Of a DNA stretch of 64,000 nucleotides, positions 8,873 through 17,317 are shown one piece after another. The stretch covers positions 1 through 64,000 of the forward strand of contig NZ_FQWL01000010.1 of the NCBI RefSeq assembly GCF_900129665.1, in the 5' to 3' direction. The notes beneath the pieces are model-generated. The model did not search any database, was not told the origin of the DNA, and saw only the letters and a program-made list of their open reading frames with translations. Source of the stretch: Flagellimonas flava (GTDB lineage Bacteria > Bacteroidota > Bacteroidia > Flavobacteriales > Flavobacteriaceae). The first letter of the stretch is position 1, and each line of letters opens with the position of its first letter. The position numbers and the translations under genes were made by a program.

Positions 8873-9202
8873 TTAGAGTGAAAAACTCTCTCCGCATCCG
8901 CAAGTGCGCTGGGCATTTGGATTGTTGAATACAAAGCCTTTGCCATTCAATCCACCCGAATATTCCAAAGTGGTTCCCACCAAGTACAAAAAGCTCTTTT
9001 TATCCACTAAGATGCGAATTGCATTATCTTCAAAAACCTTGTCGGTTTCGCCTGCAGATTTATCAAATTTCAACTCATAGGACAATCCACTGCATCCACC
9101 ACTTGTGACACCAACACGAACAAAGTCGGTAGTGGAATCAAAGCCCTCTTCTTCCATCAAAGTCGCCACCTTTTTTTTGGCTGTTTCTGAAACCTTAATC
9201 AT
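8873..9202 (-). CDS. sufA: SufA/IscA-like A-type Fe-S carrier
   Basis: The 109-residue A-type carrier has the three ligand cysteines, Cys37 in VTSGGCSGLSY and Cys101/Cys103 in the terminal CGCGESF. It shuttles new clusters from the scaffold to apo-proteins. It is the first gene of the suf operon on this strand, with a promoter-like -7 box about 30 bp upstream. IscA and ErpA share this fold; the suf position favours the sufA name. Confidence 0.93.
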   Translation of the reverse strand: MIKVSETAKKKVATLMEEEGFDSTTDFVRVGVTSGGCSGLSYELKFDKSAGETDKVFEDNAIRILVDKKSFLYLVGTTLEYSGGLNGKGFVFNNPNAQRTCGCGESFSL

Positions 9203-9227
9203 TCTTACTTGGATTAGTTCTAAATAG

Positions 9228-9262
9228 CTTACAAATATAGGTTATAAGTAGGGTTTAACCTC
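9228..9262 (-). promoter_or_regulatory. Candidate suf promoter with inverted repeat
   Basis: Read on the minus strand, TATATTTG (plus 9232-9239) matches the Bacteroidota -7 motif TAnnTTTG, and transcription would begin about 24 bp before sufA. Just upstream, AGGTTA (9239-9244) and TAACCT (9256-9261) form an inverted repeat between the -7 and -33 positions. No clear -33 TTTG is visible. An operator role for the repeat is inference. Confidence 0.45.
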
Positions 9263-9320
9263 ATTTCCTAACATTATAATAACGAATGATCCAATAGGGG
9301 TTATCTATAGAACTGGAAAG

Positions 9321-10661
9321 TTATTTTATTTTGATGACCACCATATCGGTGAGCCCTTTAGATTCCAAGGATGGAAAGTCATCACTTGCAGTTTCCCCGA
9401 CCAGAATCAAGCTGCCATCCCCATTTTCCAAAACATCAAAACCGAAGTCGATTCCCGTGCCACCAAATGTCTGTTGAAAAATGAGGTTTCCCTGGGCATC
9501 CGTGCGTAAAATCCAGAGATCGTTCTCTCCATTGTTTTGGGAAGCATCCCCATCCAAACTTTTGGAATTTCCCGCTATGACAAAGCCACCATCAGAAGTT
9601 GACCTAACCGCTTGCGCAGCATCAAAAGCTGTGCCTCCATAACTTTTCTCCCAAAGCAAGTCGCCATTGCTGCCAACCTTGACCAACCAAACATCAGATT
9701 CACCCTTGTTCTCGGAAACATCTTCATCTGTGCTAAAGGTATTGCCTGTTACCACGTATCCCCCATCGAGGGTTTTAGCGATCGCATAGGCTTTGTCTAT
9801 CCCGGTTCCTCCAAACGATTTTTGCCAAAGCATCTCGCCCTGATCGCTCACTTTCACGACCCAGAAGTCGTAGCTTCCCTTGGGGTCGGTGATGTCAAAA
9901 TCGTCACTCTCTGAAGCTCCTGCCAGCACAAATCCCCCGTCATCAGCTTGCAACACCCCATAGGATCGATCATTGTTGGTCCCGCCAAAATACCTTCGCC
10001 ACTCCAGATTGCCATTGGCATCCAATTTGGTCCCCCAAAACTCGCCTACGCCATGACGGGTCAAATAACTGCCCTTCCCTTCATTGCCCGCTCCCCCCGA
10101 CGAGGTCACATCCAAAAATCCAGCAAAAAAGAAGCCGCCATCGGTGGTCTCGACCACATCATAGGAATGGTCATGCCCTGAAAATCCGAAGCTTTTTTCC
10201 CAAAGTATATTTCCGGAAGCATCCAAGCGTAAAATCCAATTGTCATGAAATCCTTCATTATTGCTTCCATCCCCGTCATCACTCATGGCATAACCCACAA
10301 TGGCGTATCCTCCATCCAAGGTCTGAATGACAGATTGCCCACGATCATCCTTGGTTCCCCCATAGGCTCTATCCCATTGCAGATTCCCATCGGCATCCAG
10401 CTTTACCAACCAATAGTCATTTACATCGGTGGTCTTGCCGGACAGGTCTCCATCCATACTATTGCTAAACCCAAGAACCGCATAGCCTCCGTCCGTGGTC
10501 TGTATTACCGACTGGGCGGTATCTTCACCACTGCCTCCAAAGTTTTTCACCCAATCAAGCTCTCCCAAAAATGTTTTTTGCACCAAGGGCGGGGTTTGGG
10601 AATCATCAGAAGTACATGCCACCGTTAGTAGCGCACACAAACATCCAAACAATTTTTTCAT
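9321..10661 (-). CDS. Lipoprotein with repeated beta-propeller motifs
   Basis: The 446-residue lipoprotein has a lipobox LLTVAC with Cys16. The rest is about seven repeats of 50-60 residues, each containing a version of FGGSGEDTAQSVIQTTDGGY followed by GD..G.. and W(I/L/V)(V/L)(K/R)LD. This pattern is that of extracellular Bacteroidota beta-propeller proteins in the delta-60/SBBP-like group. The product is probably exposed on the cell surface, ligand unknown. The start lies 8 bp after the stop of the upstream lipoprotein gene, so the two form an operon. DNA repeats inside the gene make it prone to length variation. Confidence 0.82.
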   Translation of the reverse strand: MKKLFGCLCALLTVACTSDDSQTPPLVQKTFLGELDWVKNFGGSGEDTAQSVIQTTDGGYAVLGFSNSMDGDLSGKTTDVNDYWLVKLDADGNLQWDRAYGGTKDDRGQSVIQTLDGGYAIVGYAMSDDGDGSNNEGFHDNWILRLDASGNILWEKSFGFSGHDHSYDVVETTDGGFFFAGFLDVTSSGGAGNEGKGSYLTRHGVGEFWGTKLDANGNLEWRRYFGGTNNDRSYGVLQADDGGFVLAGASESDDFDITDPKGSYDFWVVKVSDQGEMLWQKSFGGTGIDKAYAIAKTLDGGYVVTGNTFSTDEDVSENKGESDVWLVKVGSNGDLLWEKSYGGTAFDAAQAVRSTSDGGFVIAGNSKSLDGDASQNNGENDLWILRTDAQGNLIFQQTFGGTGIDFGFDVLENGDGSLILVGETASDDFPSLESKGLTDMVVIKIK

Positions 10662-10669
10662 AGCATGTA

Positions 10670-11926
10670 CTAATTGGATTTTTGAAGTACGAACAGTCCC
10701 GAATTGATATCGTTGACAATGATCTTACCGCTGGAAAAATAGGGATAAACACTCCATACTCCCTGAAACCCTGCAGTATCGTTGGAAGGATAGGTGTCAA
10801 AAAAAGCTGTTTCGGTGATATTCTCGTTTTCAATATCTGAAATATCCAGCACGCGAAGTCCGGCCGTATAATTGGCCAGAAAAAATTCATCCCCCAATAC
10901 ATAACCGTTATGGTCAATGGCTCCTGTTGGGCCCAAATAGGTAGTGTGTAATTGTGGGCTTTCCAAATCGGAAAAGTCGAAAACAAGAGTCCGTGAATTG
11001 AATCCAAAATCCGTTTCATCGAGTTCATCCCCAAGAATAAAATAACGTTGGTCCTCTGTAAACCATCCTTGATGGGTGTACCCAATATTGGAATATCCCA
11101 GGGTAGCTATTTCCACCGGATTGGATTTGTCGGTAATGTCGGCAATGGCAATTTGATTCTCATTGGCGCCGATAAAAATCTCGCGCCCGGTGTAGTCCGT
11201 GTCTGGACCTTGGTAGGTGACCACCTGTGCATCATGGGTATACCCGTTGGCTCCATAGCCCCCTATCCCAGTAGGACTTGTTGGATTCTGAATGTCTATA
11301 AAATGGACACCTCCACTGAAGGCATCATTTCTGGCCGTGCCAACCGGATACGCGAAACCCATGTCCTCATTGATTACGATGTTATGAGCGTTACCAATTC
11401 CGGTATATCTGGCATCATGGGTAAAAACTTGCGGTGGGTCGGCCACATCCCTCAATCTGGTCAGGTCAAAGACCTGCATTCCGTGGTTTGGTGCCTCTGC
11501 AACCACAAAGACATGATTGCCGTATACTTTAAGATCACGCCATGTACTGGATGATGTTGCTGTTGGAAGTTTGCCAAGATAGACCGGATTATCGGTATCG
11601 GTTATATCAACAAATGAGGTCCCATTGTCAAGACCAATTAGGGCATATTCCCGATTGTTTTGGCTATCGGTCCAGCCCCAAATATCGTTTCCGGCATTTC
11701 CAGCAAATGCGGACAGATCCATTTGTAATAAAAGGTCATAGCCATCACAGGAAAAAATAGCGGCAGTGCCACTTTCACAGGGGGTGAGTCCCCTTGTGAC
11801 CTCACCGGTTCCAACATCAGATCCGTTATTGCCATTTCCAAGACCGTTGTTTGTTGGGGCATCGTCATTGGAACAACCCATCACCAGAAAGGCGATGAGG
11901 AGCATGGCCAAAGCAGGTCTCATCAT
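10670..11926 (-). CDS. Choice-of-anchor B family lipoprotein (LVIVD repeats)
   Basis: The 418-residue lipoprotein has lipobox LIAFLVMGC with Cys18. It contains LVIVD-type beta-propeller repeats such as GTSFVDITDTDNPVYLGKLP, GMQVFDLTRLRD, GVHFIDIQNPTSP and LRVLDISDI. This matches the choice-of-anchor B family, whose members are secreted and anchored by varying means, here by lipidation. DHNGYVLGD and THDARYTG may bind metal. It is the first gene of a two-gene operon with the propeller lipoprotein at 9321 and is divergent from thiL. Confidence 0.85.
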   Translation of the reverse strand: MMRPALAMLLIAFLVMGCSNDDAPTNNGLGNGNNGSDVGTGEVTRGLTPCESGTAAIFSCDGYDLLLQMDLSAFAGNAGNDIWGWTDSQNNREYALIGLDNGTSFVDITDTDNPVYLGKLPTATSSSTWRDLKVYGNHVFVVAEAPNHGMQVFDLTRLRDVADPPQVFTHDARYTGIGNAHNIVINEDMGFAYPVGTARNDAFSGGVHFIDIQNPTSPTGIGGYGANGYTHDAQVVTYQGPDTDYTGREIFIGANENQIAIADITDKSNPVEIATLGYSNIGYTHQGWFTEDQRYFILGDELDETDFGFNSRTLVFDFSDLESPQLHTTYLGPTGAIDHNGYVLGDEFFLANYTAGLRVLDISDIENENITETAFFDTYPSNDTAGFQGVWSVYPYFSSGKIIVNDINSGLFVLQKSN

Positions 11927-11979
11927 TTCAAAGCAATTTTAAGTTCATCTTAAAGATACCATTTTATAATTATCCTGTT

Positions 11980-11987
11980 TACTTTTG
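11980..11987 (+). promoter_or_regulatory. thiL -7 element next to the start codon
   Basis: TACTTTTG matches TAnnTTTG exactly and ends 4 bp before the ATG at 11992. Transcription starting the usual 5-7 bp downstream would give a leaderless or nearly leaderless mRNA. No Shine-Dalgarno-like sequence is present. Confidence 0.6.
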
Positions 11988-11991
11988 CGCC

Positions 11992-13038
11992 ATGTTAGAA
12001 GACAAGAATCCGCAGCGTACCAACTTGGAAAATCTAGGGGAATTTGGGTTGATCAAACACCTCACCCAACATTTTGAACTGAACCAACCATCTTCATTGA
12101 CAGGCATCGGAGATGATGCCGCGGTGCTCGATTTTAAAGACAAGAAGACAATCGTCTCTACGGACTTATTGGTGGAAGGGGTTCATTTTGACCTTAGCTA
12201 TATGCCACTAAAACACTTAGGGTATAAATCGGTCATGGTGAACCTGTCCGATGTCTATGCCATGAATGCCAACGCCACCCAAATAACCGTTTCCCTAGCT
12301 GTATCCAATAGATTTCCATTGGAGGCCTTGGAGGAATTCTATGCGGGAGTGGCCCTGGCCTGTAAAACCTATGATGTGGATTTGGTAGGAGGTGATACTA
12401 CCTCTTCGGCTAAAGGAATGCTAGTTAGCGTTGTGGCCCTGGGTATGGCCGATTCAGATGACCTTGTTTACAGAAAGGGCGCCAAGCCCAATGACCTGTT
12501 AGTAGTCACCGGTGACCTAGGTGGTGCTTATCTGGGATTACAGGTTTTGGAACGCGAAAAGGAAGTTTTTAAAGTGAACCCCAATAGTCAACCCGATTTG
12601 GAGCCCTACTCTTATATTGTGGAACGCCAACTTAAACCGGAAGCGAGAAAAGATATGGTGGAACTGCTCGAAAAACTGGCCGTCAAGCCTACTTCCATGA
12701 TCGACATTAGCGATGGGCTTTCATCCGAAATTTTGCATTTATGCGAGCAAAGTGAGGTGGGCTGTAATCTCTTTGAAGATAAAATTCCTTTGGATCCAAC
12801 GGTAATCTCCGCCGCTGAGGAATTCAAAATGGACAGCACCATGATCGCGCTCTCAGGAGGGGAAGATTACGAGCTGCTGTTTACGATAGACCAAAATGAT
12901 TTTGATAAAATTAAGGGAAATCCCAACTTAACCGTCATTGGGCATATGACATCCAAAGAAGAAGGGGCACATCTGGTAACAAGGGCCAACACAAAAATTG
13001 CGCTTACTGCCCAAGGCTGGAACTCCTTTGCGGAATAA
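11992..13038 (+). CDS. thiL: Thiamine-monophosphate kinase
   Basis: The 348-residue enzyme phosphorylates thiamine monophosphate to thiamine diphosphate, the last step of the pathway. Typical motifs are GIGDDAAVL (residues 38-46), STDLLVEGVHF, DLVGGDTTSS (130-139), GDLGGAYLG and SMIDISDGLSSE. ALSGGEDYELLF is the C-terminal ThiL signature. It stands alone, with no other thi genes nearby. A -7 box abuts the start codon. A candidate antisense RNA ends over the stop codon. Confidence 0.96.
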   Translation: MLEDKNPQRTNLENLGEFGLIKHLTQHFELNQPSSLTGIGDDAAVLDFKDKKTIVSTDLLVEGVHFDLSYMPLKHLGYKSVMVNLSDVYAMNANATQITVSLAVSNRFPLEALEEFYAGVALACKTYDVDLVGGDTTSSAKGMLVSVVALGMADSDDLVYRKGAKPNDLLVVTGDLGGAYLGLQVLEREKEVFKVNPNSQPDLEPYSYIVERQLKPEARKDMVELLEKLAVKPTSMIDISDGLSSEILHLCEQSEVGCNLFEDKIPLDPTVISAAEEFKMDSTMIALSGGEDYELLFTIDQNDFDKIKGNPNLTVIGHMTSKEEGAHLVTRANTKIALTAQGWNSFAE

Positions 13039-13127
13039 AAAAATCCCGAAAACCAAGGGCACTTCTCGCTAAACGGTCTTGGGGCACTTGACTGAATGGA
13101 ACGAGCTGCTTACTCAATCTCCGGGAT
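13037..13127 (-). ncRNA. Candidate structured RNA or unusual terminator downstream of the 84-aa gene
   Basis: On the minus strand, ATCCCG (plus 13122-13127) pairs with CGGGAT (plus 13043-13048), followed immediately by U7 (plus 13037-13042 and onward). The 70-nt interior can form CTCG/CGAG and CCAAG/CTTGG helices, and it has a direct repeat AAGTGCCC with exposed C-runs. A simple terminator would not have such a loop. It could be a small RNA, or the 3' end of the gene at 13170-13424. No known family was recognised. Confidence 0.35.
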
Positions 13128-13169
13128 AAACCTTAGAAATTGTAGTACTTCATAATTTGTAACGCGCTA

Positions 13170-13424
13170 TTAGGCTACTTGTGGAACTTGTCTGCTGCGT
13201 CTTTTACGATACATATCTTCAAGAGTGCTGTTGATGTCCTGCATTTGAGGCGTCAATGCAGAAAGTCTGCCACTGGCGTCAGTGGTAACTTCTTTTTGAC
13301 AATGCAGGCATTTGTACTCTTTAATGTGTTGTGTTACTTTTTTGGATACTACATAATGGTGTCCAAATAAGTTGCAGAAGAAAGAAGAAAATTTGTTGCC
13401 ATGGTGGGTAGTGGTGGTCTTCAT
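13170..13424 (-). CDS. Small zinc-ribbon-like protein
   Basis: The 84-residue protein has LFGHHYVVSK followed by YKCLHCQKEVTTDASG. The CxxC plus upstream Cys/His residues suggest a half zinc ribbon. The FCNLFGHHY pattern resembles the DUF1660 family of small proteins. The N-terminus MKTTTTHHGN is polar and the C-terminus basic (RKRRSR), so nucleic-acid binding is possible but not shown. It is a single gene with 270 bp of non-coding DNA upstream. Function unknown. Confidence 0.7.
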   Translation of the reverse strand: MKTTTTHHGNKFSSFFCNLFGHHYVVSKKVTQHIKEYKCLHCQKEVTTDASGRLSALTPQMQDINSTLEDMYRKRRSRQVPQVA

Positions 13425-13698
13425 AAGATAGGTGTTGTTTGGGGAAGCATTCAGGTCGATTTGGGGATCGAAGAAAATGCGATAGTCTGGTGTTGTAATT
13501 TTATATTATACAGTCAAAATTTGATTACACTTTTATTTAGCAACGGTTGTTGATAACTTTTTATTTTGTGAACCAACATGAAAAACCCTTTTTTCGACGA
13601 AATGCACGAATCTCGATTAAAAGAGGAATTACATCGTTGAATTACGTGTTCGAAATATAGTATTTTGATTTATTTTAACAAAAAATTATTAACACTTT
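13425..13698. other. AT-rich intergenic region upstream of brnQ
   Basis: This 274-bp gap separates the divergent small zinc-ribbon gene and brnQ. It is strongly AT-rich with T-runs. A short inverted repeat, CAACGGTTG, lies near 13543. The sequence GTATTTTG near 13660 resembles a -7 box for brnQ. An ATG-started 20-codon ORF near 13578 is too short to support. Nothing else is recognised. Confidence 0.5.
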
Positions 13699-14976
13699 AT
13701 GAACAGAAAAACCGTCGCCATAACTGCCTTTGCACTTTTCTCACTCTTCTTCGGAGCGGGCAACCTTATACTTCCACCCCAATTAGGGTTTAAATCGGGA
13801 GGACTTTGGTGGCTTGTTGCCTTGGGTTTTTGTATTTCCGCAGTTCTAATACCCATTTTGGGTATTCTCGCACACTCCAAACTTCAGGGCACCATGTTCG
13901 ATTTTGCCAAAAAGGTATCTCCTACGTTTAGCGTTTTCTATTGTTATATCGTTTATGCCATTTCCATTTCGTTGCCATCGCCCAGAACCGCCTCCGTTAC
14001 CCATGAAATGGCAGTGCAGCCCATTTGGAATTCTTCCTCATTGATTACTAGTATTATCTATTTCATCTTGGTCTATATTTTTGTGGTGAACCGATCCAAA
14101 ATCCTGGACGTGGTTGGGAAGTTTTTAACCCCGGGAATTTTGATTGTGTTGCTATTGATTATGGGAGCTGCCATTTTTAACCTGGATTTCAACTTTGGCT
14201 CCTCGCAGTTTGCCAACACCTTTACCCATGGTATTTTGGAAGGCTACCAGACTTTTGATGCCATCGGAGCGGTAGTTGTTGGAGGGGTCATTATTATATC
14301 CATCAATATAAAGGATGGTAAAGCTTCTTATGAGGAAAAGAAAAATCTAATTGGGAAAGCCGGTTGGCTTGCTGGACTTGGATTGTTTTTGGTCTATGCG
14401 GGATTGATCCTGACCGGGGCATTGTTTGGTGACACCTTTGATGCGGATATTTCCAGAACGGCTCTTCTTACCGGTATAAGCCTTGAAACTTGGGGCAATA
14501 CGGCTACATTTCTGCTCAGTATTTTAGTAGGTTTGGCCTGCTTCACGACCGCTGTGGGAATTGTAACCGGTACCGCGGATTTTATCAAAGGTCGATTTAA
14601 TGAGTCCCGAACTGCCTACACCCTTACTGCGATAATAGGTTGCGTTTTGGGAGTGTTAATGGGACAATTCAATGTGGGCTACATTATTGCGGTTGCCTTA
14701 CCGGCCCTAATGTTTATTTATCCTATTACCATTGTGTTGATCATCTTAAATGTGGTTCCTGAAAAATGGGCCTCCCCCAAAGTTTTCCGGTGGGTGGTGG
14801 CTGCTACGGTCTTATTCAGCATTCCAGATTTTTTAGGGAGTGTAGGATGGGGAGATGCCGTTGCCAGTTTTACTTCATGGATACCGCTAAGGGAAAATCA
14901 TATGGGATGGGTACTGCCAGCCCTGCTGATGTTCTTGGTGGCAAATCTTACCAAGTCGAATCAATCAAATCCATAA
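13699..14976 (+). CDS. brnQ: Branched-chain amino acid transport system II carrier protein
   Basis: The 425-residue, highly hydrophobic protein has about 12 membrane helices. FFGAGNLILPPQLG at residues 18-31 is the signature of the LIVCS (BrnQ) family. It imports leucine, isoleucine and valine with Na+ or H+. It is monocistronic, and its stop lies 5 bp from the stop of the converging lipoprotein gene with no terminator between, so the transcripts probably overlap. Confidence 0.93.
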   Translation: MNRKTVAITAFALFSLFFGAGNLILPPQLGFKSGGLWWLVALGFCISAVLIPILGILAHSKLQGTMFDFAKKVSPTFSVFYCYIVYAISISLPSPRTASVTHEMAVQPIWNSSSLITSIIYFILVYIFVVNRSKILDVVGKFLTPGILIVLLLIMGAAIFNLDFNFGSSQFANTFTHGILEGYQTFDAIGAVVVGGVIIISINIKDGKASYEEKKNLIGKAGWLAGLGLFLVYAGLILTGALFGDTFDADISRTALLTGISLETWGNTATFLLSILVGLACFTTAVGIVTGTADFIKGRFNESRTAYTLTAIIGCVLGVLMGQFNVGYIIAVALPALMFIYPITIVLIILNVVPEKWASPKVFRWVVAATVLFSIPDFLGSVGWGDAVASFTSWIPLRENHMGWVLPALLMFLVANLTKSNQSNP

Positions 14977-14981
14977 TGCCA

Positions 14982-16067
14982 CTATTTTGAAAAATAGTCG
15001 CTCCATGTGGCCAAGGAAGATCGCTCTATTCCACCTTCATCAAGTAGACCTGTATCTCTCCAGAGTTGTCCAAGGTCCTTAAGTTCATCTGGAAAGGTCT
15101 CCCAAAGTGCATCATAATCCCTATGACCCCACCAAATCACAAACTCATAGTTTTGATTCTCTGCGTTGGCCAGCAAGGTTTGTAGGTATCTATTTTGTCC
15201 GGTCTCATTCCCTGCAATGTTTACATTAAGGTTTGGAACCACCAAATCTTCTGCTATATGACCCGTTTCCACAAAGGCGATAGGTTTATTGACCCGGTTA
15301 TGTAAAAAATCAAGGGCTTGCTGAAACCCCTCTTCCGTAGTAAGGTTCTTAAAAAAAGGATAGAAGCTAATGGCCACAAAATCCATTTGGTTCATGCGGG
15401 TCACTATCTCATTAATATAACCTTCTGGTTCGGCAACAATAGGGTCATAGAGGTTATGGAGTGAAATGGATTCAGAAATTGGGATGCCGGGATGGATTGT
15501 CCTTATCCTTGAAATTACATTTTGCATCAAACGCGTATAGGCCGGCCATTTGTCCGCTGACCGTAGCCGCAATTCGTTCACCTCAATGGCGATGACCAGA
15601 TAATTGGGTTGAAACTGACCCAACAGGTAATCAATATGTTTTACATAGGCGTTTTCGATCTCCTCATCGTCCAAATTGGTATATGCTGGAATGCTCCCAT
15701 CTAGATCCTCGGCCAAATCGTCCCTGTTGGAATTCAGAAGGCTCACGGAAAGCAAAAGTTGTTTTTGGGCTATTTTCCGGTTTGCCCTTCCGGTGATTTC
15801 ATTGGTAAACGCAGTGGGAAGGGGTTCATCGTTTATCCAGGCTTCCCACGGAATTTTGTTATCAATGTGTTCGGCATAGATATCGCTATTGTCCGCAATA
15901 AAGGAATAGGTATTGTTTAAATCCTCGAGGTTCGGCCCATAACTCCAAGTGGTGAATCCCATCTTAAAATTTCTTTCAGTTGGGCTTTGATTTTCCTCAA
16001 GATCATCACTGCAAGCGGATAGGGCTAAGAATAGTACCCAAAAAGTATGATGGAATTTCTGAAACAT
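14982..16067 (-). CDS. Lipoprotein with clan GH-A-like TIM-barrel glycosidase fold
   Basis: The ATG at 16067 is chosen because it starts a lipoprotein signal (lipobox FLALSAC, Cys19); an upstream in-frame ATG at 16100 would bury it. The 361-residue protein looks like a clan GH-A barrel. The candidate acid/base is Glu165 in VIAIEVNELR (strand 4) and the nucleophile is Glu267 in IAFVETGH (strand 7). ISLHNLYDP and FVIWWGHRDYD are also consistent. A GH53-like endo-glycanase is possible, but family and substrate are not resolved. It is likely surface-exposed. It stands alone, with no SusCD pair nearby. Confidence 0.65.
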   Translation of the reverse strand: MFQKFHHTFWVLFLALSACSDDLEENQSPTERNFKMGFTTWSYGPNLEDLNNTYSFIADNSDIYAEHIDNKIPWEAWINDEPLPTAFTNEITGRANRKIAQKQLLLSVSLLNSNRDDLAEDLDGSIPAYTNLDDEEIENAYVKHIDYLLGQFQPNYLVIAIEVNELRLRSADKWPAYTRLMQNVISRIRTIHPGIPISESISLHNLYDPIVAEPEGYINEIVTRMNQMDFVAISFYPFFKNLTTEEGFQQALDFLHNRVNKPIAFVETGHIAEDLVVPNLNVNIAGNETGQNRYLQTLLANAENQNYEFVIWWGHRDYDALWETFPDELKDLGQLWRDTGLLDEGGIERSSLATWSDYFSK

Positions 16068-16181
16068 AGTCGAGGGGTTCAAATTTTGAACGGCACCCAC
16101 AAAAAAATATTGCGTTTCCTCTACAGTTCTATAAGACCATAGGAGTCCTCAGACCATCAGATAAAATCGCCTCTCCCACTC

Positions 16182-16445
16182 TTAATCTTTTTCGCTTGGA
16201 CTAAACCAACTCCAATAATTGTTTGCTGCCGCAATAATGGAAAACTCGGCAGCAACGGTTTGTCCAATGGCAATCAACATGGATGCGTCATTCGCATAAT
16301 CTGGACGCAGACGCTCCCGTACCTCGGCATCGGGTTGTGTGATTTTGATAGTGAGCCGGGCAATCTTTAGGGCTAGTGCCCTACCTTCTTCCGGTGTTGC
16401 CGTTAGCAAGGAGTTTCCCGGAATCAATTGGGTTTGTTCTGACAT
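16182..16445 (-). CDS. Small conserved hypothetical protein
   Basis: The 87-residue protein has no membrane segment. Its middle (EEGRALALKIARLTIKITQPDAEVRERL) looks helical, and the C-terminus is aromatic (NNYWSWFSP). It is not recognised. The gene lies 68 bp downstream of the Crp/Fnr regulator and has its own promoter-like -7 box under a perfect inverted repeat, suggesting regulation by that neighbour. Function unknown. Confidence 0.6.
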   Translation of the reverse strand: MSEQTQLIPGNSLLTATPEEGRALALKIARLTIKITQPDAEVRERLRPDYANDASMLIAIGQTVAAEFSIIAAANNYWSWFSPSEKD

Positions 16446-16451
16446 GATATT

Positions 16452-16477
16452 CTAGTTTTATTATGGAACAAAACTAG
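16452..16477 (-). promoter_or_regulatory. Promoter with inverted-repeat operator
   Basis: CTAGTTTT (16452-16459) and AAAACTAG (16470-16477) form a perfect 8-bp inverted repeat with a 10-bp spacer. On the minus strand its distal arm contains TAGTTTTG, an exact -7 motif (plus 16469-16476), about 24 bp before the ATG of the 87-aa gene. A protein bound here would cover the transcription start. CAAAACTA also forms the -7 box of yceI (31248-31255). Confidence 0.55.
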
Positions 16478-16513
16478 TTTTGGTGCGGAAGCAAAACAGT
16501 GACAGGTGTTACT

Positions 16514-17137
16514 TTACAGTAATTTTATTTTTCGGCCTTGCTGTTCCACTTTTTGGGTAATCCCCAGTTTTTTCATCACACGGGTAATCACCTCCCTGGA
16601 AGTCCCAAGATCATCCGCTATATCCTGATGCGAAATGGAGAGCAATGTTGAATTCTCCAGTTCCGATTTGGTCCTTAGGTATTGCAGCAATCGCTCTTCC
16701 AAATTATGACAAACCAATTGTTTAGTGGTTTGCAATAAATCTGAGTAATGTTTTTGGTAATCCCCCACCACCAAGCTCCCAAAAGACGGATATTGGGTCA
16801 TCCAAAGTTTTACTCGCTCCACCGGAAGCAGCAGCAGCGAACTATCCGTCTCGGCAATTGCCGAAAATTCAGCTTGGTTACCATTTAGAATATGTGCAAA
16901 GCTATAAATGCACGAGTTGCCCGATGTAATGTAGTACAACAAAAACTGCACGGTGTCCTCTATGCAAAACACCTTGACCTGCCCGGAGACCACAATGGGA
17001 AGATACTTTACAAATTGTCCTTGCTCAACTATAAATTCCCCTAGATTATAATCCTTTAAAATAGAATGTGCCTCCATCTCCTCCATCAAGGGTTTCTCTA
17101 GAAAGGGATAGCAGTCGTTAAGGAAAGAGGTGTTCAT
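16514..17137 (-). CDS. Crp/Fnr family transcriptional regulator
   Basis: The 207-residue protein has a cyclic-nucleotide-binding-like domain (residues about 20-120, with YLPIVVSGQVKVF) and a C-terminal winged helix. The recognition region SISHQDIADDLGTSREVITRVMKKLG (residues about 168-193) contains the Crp-type helix-turn-helix. The ligand pocket lacks the canonical RSA.R cAMP residues and no Fe-S Cys motif is present, so the signal is unknown. It lies 15 bp downstream of a small membrane protein gene and upstream of the 87-aa gene. Confidence 0.88.
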   Translation of the reverse strand: MNTSFLNDCYPFLEKPLMEEMEAHSILKDYNLGEFIVEQGQFVKYLPIVVSGQVKVFCIEDTVQFLLYYITSGNSCIYSFAHILNGNQAEFSAIAETDSSLLLLPVERVKLWMTQYPSFGSLVVGDYQKHYSDLLQTTKQLVCHNLEERLLQYLRTKSELENSTLLSISHQDIADDLGTSREVITRVMKKLGITQKVEQQGRKIKLL

Positions 17138-17152
17138 TTTACCAAGGGTTCG

Positions 17153-17317
17153 CTAGCCTCTTTTTTTCTTGCTGTAATAATAGATGGCATAGGCAATGAC
17201 AACCAATAGTACAAATGGGATATAGGACCCGATAACCACTCCAATCTCATAAGCGCTGTCCGGGGCCTCCTCCATCTTCTTTTCAATATCCACCTGCAAT
17301 AGGGCCAGTAGTCTCAT
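17153..17317 (-). CDS. Small single-pass membrane protein (54 aa)
   Basis: ATG at 17317 to TAG at 17153 encodes 54 residues: an amphipathic N-terminus (MRLLALLQVDIEKKMEEAP), one membrane helix at about residues 24-48, and a basic tail KKKRG. The ATG follows directly on the TAA of the aminopeptidase gene, and the stop is 15 bp before the Crp/Fnr gene, so it fills an operon gap exactly. This spacing and the clean membrane topology support a real gene. Nothing similar is recognised. Confidence 0.65.
   Translation of the reverse strand: MRLLALLQVDIEKKMEEAPDSAYEIGVVIGSYIPFVLLVVIAYAIYYYSKKKRG

Noticed and set aside
9612..10628. Plus-strand ORFs inside the propeller lipoprotein
   Set aside because: They mirror the internal DNA repeats of the minus-strand gene and have no domain of their own.
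13578..13640. 20-codon plus-strand ORF upstream of brnQ
   Set aside because: Too short, with no terminator or conserved feature to support it.
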